Origin: Lachnospiraceae bacterium
Lineage (GTDB): Bacteria; Bacillota_A; Clostridia; Lachnospirales; Lachnospiraceae
Reading direction: 5' to 3'
Assembly (NCBI GenBank): GCA_017960415.1
Contig: JAGCZE010000135.1
Location: 1-10,374 of the forward strand
DNA: 10,374 nt
The translations under genes were made by a program, and so were the position numbers. The stretch's first letter is position 1; the number at the start of each line of letters is the position of its first letter. Shown piece by piece: positions 6,890 through 10,374 of this stretch. The notes beneath the pieces are model-generated. The model saw only the letters and a program-made list of their open reading frames with translations, was not told the origin of the DNA and made no database searches.

Positions 6890-6901
6890 ATGCAACTATG
6901 A
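6890..6901 (+). other. Possible 3-codon leader ORF (MQL) coupled to the GAF-GGDEF-EAL start
   Basis: ATG CAA CTA TGA starts 5 bases after a GGGG run (6881-6884). Its TGA overlaps the ATG of the GGDEF-EAL gene as ATGA (6898-6901). The main gene's own distance to that G-run is 13 bases, longer than ideal. The arrangement would allow termination-reinitiation, but an ORF this short can easily arise by chance. Confidence 0.25.
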
Positions 6902-8730
6902 CAGATGATCATACTTTGATCGATTATGTGTTCAAAAGGGTTGAGGATAATCAGAACGTTGAACAGATACTGATGGAACTGTTCGAAAAGATCGGGTCGG
7001 AGTACTGCTTCCAGGATATTTCGGTCAAGGAAGTCATTAATTCTTCCACGAGGGCCATAAAATGCACTTACGAATGGGCAGCCGACCGGAACCGGAGTAT
7101 CCTGAACCTGGAAAAACGCTTTGAGGATCAGGATTTTGATGATATTAAGGTCCTTTATGAGAATGAAAAGGCGAAATTCAAGGTATTTGTTTATTTTGAA
7201 AGCAGTCCCGACATGCCCAAAGGCCTTATGACTACGGATGTTAAGTCGCTGCTGCGCATTCCGCTTATCAAGGAGGGCGTATTCTGCGGATATATTGATT
7301 TTGTGGATAAAACCGATGACCGCAGGATGTTTGTGGCCGATGAGATCAATACCTTAAAATCCGTTTCGAGAATGGTACTGATGTATCTGTTCCCGGTAAG
7401 AGATTTGGAACATGCCGGAAGCGGTGCGGGAGAGTATTCTGAGTTTGATTCCCTCACGCGCCTGCTCAAATACGAGTATGTTTACGAAAATCTTCAACGT
7501 ATTGTCAATACGGGCTTTGAAGGTTCGAGACTTGATTTCATCAGTATCGATTTTTCAAATTTCAAGTTCATAAATGAGAAATACGGCTATGTTTCGGGCA
7601 ATAATATTCTGTATGAGATCGCCCGGTATATTTACAGTGTTTCCGATAAGATAGTCGCATGCTGCAGGCCGTATTCCGACAATTTTTACACGATCATCAA
7701 GGTCGAAGACGACATGACGATGGATCATGTGCGTCAGAGGGTCGAGTATGCCGCAAATGAGCTGCTTGAGCGGATCCGTAAGCGCTTCTTCGACTGTAAT
7801 ATCATAGTAAATGTCGGTATTTACAGCATGACCGACGGTGAGAAGGACATTGAAAAGGCTTTGTTCAATGCCAATCTCGCCAGAAAATTCGCCAAACACG
7901 AAAATATTGTCAATTGCTGCAGATGTCTGACTTACAAGCCTTTCATGTCAGAAGTTATGGCCAGAAAGGCGGATTATGTTTCCTCAATGAAGAAGGGACT
8001 CTTAAACGGGGAGTTCGATATCCAGCTGCAGCCTATCTGTACCTCCGATACTCAGACTATCGTGAGTGCCGAAGCGCTGGTCAGATGGAACAAGGACAAG
8101 GAACTGCTGCTTCCCAATGAATTTATCGATGTATTCGAAGAAAACGGCTGTATCGTCAATCTGGATTATTATGTGTACGACCGTGTTTTTGCATATATTT
8201 CCGAAAGACTTAAGGAGAACAAACCTGTAGTTCCCATCAGCCTCAATGTATCGATCGTTCATTTTTATACATTGGAGCTTCTCGACTATATTGACGGCCT
8301 GATGAAGAAATATGATGTCGGCCCGGAATATATAGAATTCGAGCTCAGCGAGAGAATATACATCTCGGATTATATTGGAGTCAAGGACATTATCGACGGG
8401 CTGAAAAAACGTGGATTTAAGGTATTTAGCGACGGCATCGGATCGGGATTCTCTTCCTTGAACACACTGATGAAATTCGCTATCGACGGTATCATGCTTG
8501 ATCGTAAATTCATGAAGAACAAGCTTGAATACAAGGATAAGATCGTTATCTCGTGTATAGTGGATATGGCCAATAAGCTGAATCTGCAGGTATTCTGCGA
8601 GGGAGTTGAGAACGAGGAACAAAGACAGTTCCTGATCAAGAACGATTGCCCCTATATTCAGGGAAATCTGTTCTGTCCGCCCGTGAAGATGTTTGTATTT
8701 GAGGATATTCTCGACAGACAGGAAAATTAG
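6898..8730 (+). CDS. GAF-GGDEF-EAL protein, both catalytic domains degenerate (probable c-di-GMP effector)
   Basis: This 610-residue protein has no signal peptide or membrane helix, so it is cytosolic. Residues about 15-165 look like a GAF-type sensor. Residues about 182-340 are a GGDEF domain, recognisable from EFDSLTRLL and SIDFSNFKFIN, but the signature reads YSDNF (259-263) in place of GGDEF, GD in the yGHxxGD motif has become GN, and no RxxD inhibitory site precedes it. Residues about 355-605 are an EAL domain. E392 (EAL), N450, E482, D512 and E568 (EGVE) are kept. The second aspartate of DDFG is G513 (DGIG), and the lysine of the usual IKID is M533. Cyclase activity is very unlikely and phosphodiesterase activity is doubtful. 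A c-di-GMP binding or regulatory role is the best inference. It starts 43 bases after pheT and ends with TAG, 17 bases before rsmD. The ATG at 6898 is poorly spaced from the only G-rich site (6881-6884). Confidence 0.88.
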   Translation: MTDDHTLIDYVFKRVEDNQNVEQILMELFEKIGSEYCFQDISVKEVINSSTRAIKCTYEWAADRNRSILNLEKRFEDQDFDDIKVLYENEKAKFKVFVYFESSPDMPKGLMTTDVKSLLRIPLIKEGVFCGYIDFVDKTDDRRMFVADEINTLKSVSRMVLMYLFPVRDLEHAGSGAGEYSEFDSLTRLLKYEYVYENLQRIVNTGFEGSRLDFISIDFSNFKFINEKYGYVSGNNILYEIARYIYSVSDKIVACCRPYSDNFYTIIKVEDDMTMDHVRQRVEYAANELLERIRKRFFDCNIIVNVGIYSMTDGEKDIEKALFNANLARKFAKHENIVNCCRCLTYKPFMSEVMARKADYVSSMKKGLLNGEFDIQLQPICTSDTQTIVSAEALVRWNKDKELLLPNEFIDVFEENGCIVNLDYYVYDRVFAYISERLKENKPVVPISLNVSIVHFYTLELLDYIDGLMKKYDVGPEYIEFELSERIYISDYIGVKDIIDGLKKRGFKVFSDGIGSGFSSLNTLMKFAIDGIMLDRKFMKNKLEYKDKIVISCIVDMANKLNLQVFCEGVENEEQRQFLIKNDCPYIQGNLFCPPVKMFVFEDILDRQEN

Positions 8731-8747
8731 TTACGGAGGCTTGATTT

Positions 8748-9302
8748 ATGAGGGTCATTGCCGGAAGCGCAAGGAGTCTGAAACTGACCGCTCCGAAGGG
8801 TCTTGCTGTCAGGCCTACCACCGACAGGATCAAAGAGACGCTGTTTAATATTATCAGCGCCGATATATACGGATGCAGCTTCCTGGACCTGTTCTGCGGA
8901 AGCGGAGCCATCGGCATCGAAGCTTTGAGCAGGGGCGCGAAAGAGGCTGTTTTCGTGGATGAAAGTCCTGTATCGATAGAATGCACGAAATCCAATCTGG
9001 CATTTACCCGTCTTGCCGGAAATGCCGATGTGATCCGCAGCGATTCGGTTTCTGCTGTCAGACGGCTCAGTAACGAAAAACGAAGATTTGATATTATATT
9101 TATGGATCCGCCATATGACAAAGAACTGGAAAAACAAGTTCTTGAACAGGAAGCATTTTGTGATATACTAAATGAGGACGGCATTGTGATCGTTGAAGCC
9201 GATGCCAATACAGCTTTCGATTATGCCGTTGAATGCGGGCTTACCGTATACCGTGAAAAGGTCTACGGATCCAATAAGCATGTATTTCTGAGGCTGAAAT
9301 AA
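8748..9302 (+). CDS. rsmD: 16S rRNA (guanine(966)-N(2))-methyltransferase RsmD
   Basis: RsmD transfers a methyl group from S-adenosylmethionine to N2 of G966 of 16S rRNA during 30S assembly. The 184-residue length fits the family. The start [13 protein letters not shown] is the characteristic RNA-contacting N-terminus, and [15 protein letters not shown] (about 23-37) is a family signature. The SAM-binding motif [20 protein letters not shown] spans residues 44-63, an acidic residue after the next strand (VDES) would contact the ribose, and the catalytic DPPY is at 120-123. All motifs are intact. GGAGG at 8735-8739 precedes the ATG. The gene lies between the GGDEF-EAL gene (17 bases) and coaD (10 bases); the rsmD-coaD pair is a common bacterial arrangement. 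Confidence 0.95.
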   Translation: MRVIAGSARSLKLTAPKGLAVRPTTDRIKETLFNIISADIYGCSFLDLFCGSGAIGIEALSRGAKEAVFVDESPVSIECTKSNLAFTRLAGNADVIRSDSVSAVRRLSNEKRRFDIIFMDPPYDKELEKQVLEQEAFCDILNEDGIVIVEADANTAFDYAVECGLTVYREKVYGSNKHVFLRLK

Positions 9303-9312
9303 AAGGAGATTT

Positions 9313-9804
9313 ATGAAAACAGGTTTATATCCGGGAACATTCGATCCTGTTACACGCGGACATCTCGATATCATTACGAGATCGGCGAAGCTTGTGGACA
9401 GGCTGGTTATAGGCGTTCTTCCGAATCAGGCAAAAAGGCCCTGGTTTACTGTTGAAGAGCGTATGGAACTGATCAGGAAATGTACCGTTGGCATTCCGAA
9501 CGTTGAGGTTATGAGCTTCGACGGTCTGACAGTCGACTTCGGCGAAAAGCTTGGCGCGAATATGATCGTCAGAGGCCTTCGTGCTATTACCGATTTTGAA
9601 TATGAGCTGCAGATCGCCCAGATCAATCACAAGCTTAATCCCAATATCGATACGGTTTTTTTTACGACCAATGTGGAGTATTCCTATGTGAGCTCCAGCA
9701 TTGTCAAGGAAGTTGCAAGCTACGGAGGGGATATATCATCATTTGTCTGTCCACAGATCATAGATGATATTTTTAATAAATGCAGAGAGATTAAGGGGCA
9801 ATGA
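9313..9804 (+). CDS. coaD: Phosphopantetheine adenylyltransferase
   Basis: CoaD (PPAT) converts 4'-phosphopantetheine and ATP to dephospho-CoA and pyrophosphate, the penultimate step of coenzyme A synthesis in the cytosol. The 163-residue length is standard. The nucleotidyltransferase motif reads [10 protein letters not shown] (8-17), with H17 the catalytic histidine of the xGH motif. [12 protein letters not shown] (87-98) and SSSIVKE near residue 130, which form the ATP and phosphopantetheine sites, are both intact, and the C-terminus is complete. The start follows AAAAGGAG directly after the rsmD stop. A structured 42-base spacer separates it from the next gene. Confidence 0.96.
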   Translation: MKTGLYPGTFDPVTRGHLDIITRSAKLVDRLVIGVLPNQAKRPWFTVEERMELIRKCTVGIPNVEVMSFDGLTVDFGEKLGANMIVRGLRAITDFEYELQIAQINHKLNPNIDTVFFTTNVEYSYVSSSIVKEVASYGGDISSFVCPQIIDDIFNKCREIKGQ

Positions 9805-9805
9805 T

Positions 9806-9821
9806 CCGGGCTTTGACCCGG
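9806..9821 (+). other. GC-rich hairpin in the coaD downstream spacer
   Basis: CCGGG (9806-9810) and CCCGG (9817-9821) form a perfect 5-bp stem with loop CTTTGA, one base after the coaD stop. A further GGCCGG follows at 9825-9830 and could pair alternatively with the first arm. There is no T-tract, so it is not a standard terminator. It lies about 12 bases upstream of the ribosome binding site GGGAGG (9834-9839) of the next gene, so an mRNA processing or translational role is possible. Confidence 0.4.
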
Positions 9822-9846
9822 GACGGCCGGTAAGGGAGGAAATAAT

Positions 9847-10374
9847 ATGGCATCAACCAGAATTGAAGAGATCATTGACAGCATTTATGATTTTGTCGAG
9901 AATTGCAAGCCTACGGCATTTTCACAGACAAAGATCGTGGTCCAGAAGGACGAGCTGCTCGATCTGATCGACGAACTGAAGCGCAGAACACCCGATGAGG
10001 TTAAGAGATATCAGAAGGTTATAGCGAATCGTGACAATATCATCAAGCAGGCCGAAGAGGATGCGGCGGATATCGTTGAAGAGGCACGGGAGCGCGCTCA
10101 GGAGATGATCAACGAGACCGAGATCATGCAGCAGGCTTACAAGCAGGCCAACGATCTTATTCAGAATGCTACGGCTGAGAGCACGAAGATCAGGAATGAC
10201 GCCGATGAATATGCTACTCAGATCAGGTCGGGCGTGCTGAATTATTCCAGCGATATCCTCTCTGAGATCGAAGAGATCCTTGCGGCTTCACACCGTGATA
10301 TAGAGGAGCGTTCACAGAAGCTTGTAAGTGCTATCGGAGAGCATCTTGAGACTATTATTTCAAACAAGAAAGAG
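9847..10374 (+). CDS. Coiled-coil protein resembling SepIVA/DivIVA-like proteins (partial, runs off the window)
   Basis: The reading frame from ATG 9847 is open to the window edge: 176 residues with no stop. GGGAGG ends 7 bases before the ATG. After a short globular-looking start (MASTRIEEIIDSIYDF) comes IVVQKDELLDLIDELKRRTP, then from about residue 55 a long, highly charged helix rich in Glu, Ala, Lys and Gln with few prolines or glycines, predicted coiled coil. There is no signal peptide or membrane segment. The order 'VV-x-[KR]-x-(E)LLDLID-(E)LK-x-x-x-P-(D)E' followed by a helix starting near RDNII resembles, from memory, the N-terminus of actinobacterial SepIVA, a DivIVA-family division protein. 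Such proteins are often auto-annotated as ATPase or V-type ATPase subunit-like on coiled-coil similarity alone, and nothing here supports an ATPase. A role in division or envelope organisation is inference. Confidence 0.8.
   Translation, partial: MASTRIEEIIDSIYDFVENCKPTAFSQTKIVVQKDELLDLIDELKRRTPDEVKRYQKVIANRDNIIKQAEEDAADIVEEARERAQEMINETEIMQQAYKQANDLIQNATAESTKIRNDADEYATQIRSGVLNYSSDILSEIEEILAASHRDIEERSQKLVSAIGEHLETIISNKKE

Noticed and set aside
9764..9967. 67-residue open frame across the coaD end and the next gene's start
   Set aside because: It overlaps two better supported genes in other frames and shows no family features.

Overview
The window looks like a chromosomal segment of a clostridial Firmicute, most likely a member of the Lachnospiraceae. 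I infer this from protein character, from strong GGAGG-type ribosome binding sites, from moderate GC content, from the order rsmD - coaD - coiled-coil protein, and from a PheS carrying a CxxC-x4-CxxC insert. There was no database search, so the family assignment is provisional. All supported genes are on the + strand. I see no tRNA, rRNA, CRISPR array, insertion sequence or phage gene.

Region 1 (1-3214) is an envelope-glycan block. It holds the last codons of an upstream gene, a soluble GT2 glycosyltransferase of the DPM1 type, and, overlapping it by ATGA, a large polytopic DUF2298 ('YYY') membrane protein. The natural reading is a pair: the GT2 enzyme charges a polyprenyl phosphate with a sugar, and the DUF2298 protein, probably a GT-C fold transferase, uses it. 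The DUF2298 gene is interrupted by one in-frame amber codon (1094-1096). The reading frame and the family's conserved sequence continue directly after it for 705 codons without another lesion. This is the most striking feature of the window.

Region 2 (3215-3381) is the only sizeable intergenic stretch. It holds a convincing sigma-A type promoter with an extended -10, a 13-bp palindrome one base upstream of the -35, and a short leader with no room for a T-box.

Region 3 (3382-10374) looks like one co-directional operon: pheS and pheT (phenylalanyl-tRNA synthetase), a GAF-GGDEF-EAL protein whose two c-di-GMP catalytic domains are both degenerate, rsmD (16S rRNA methyltransferase), coaD (CoA biosynthesis), and the start of a coiled-coil protein that resembles actinobacterial SepIVA/DivIVA-like division proteins. 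Gaps are 10-47 bases and no convincing terminator was found, so a cyclic-dinucleotide effector seems to be transcribed with translation and cofactor housekeeping genes.

I did not find a wholly new multi-gene system. The items most worth following up are the amber-interrupted DUF2298 gene, the doubly degenerate GGDEF-EAL protein in a housekeeping operon, and the SepIVA-like protein next to coaD.
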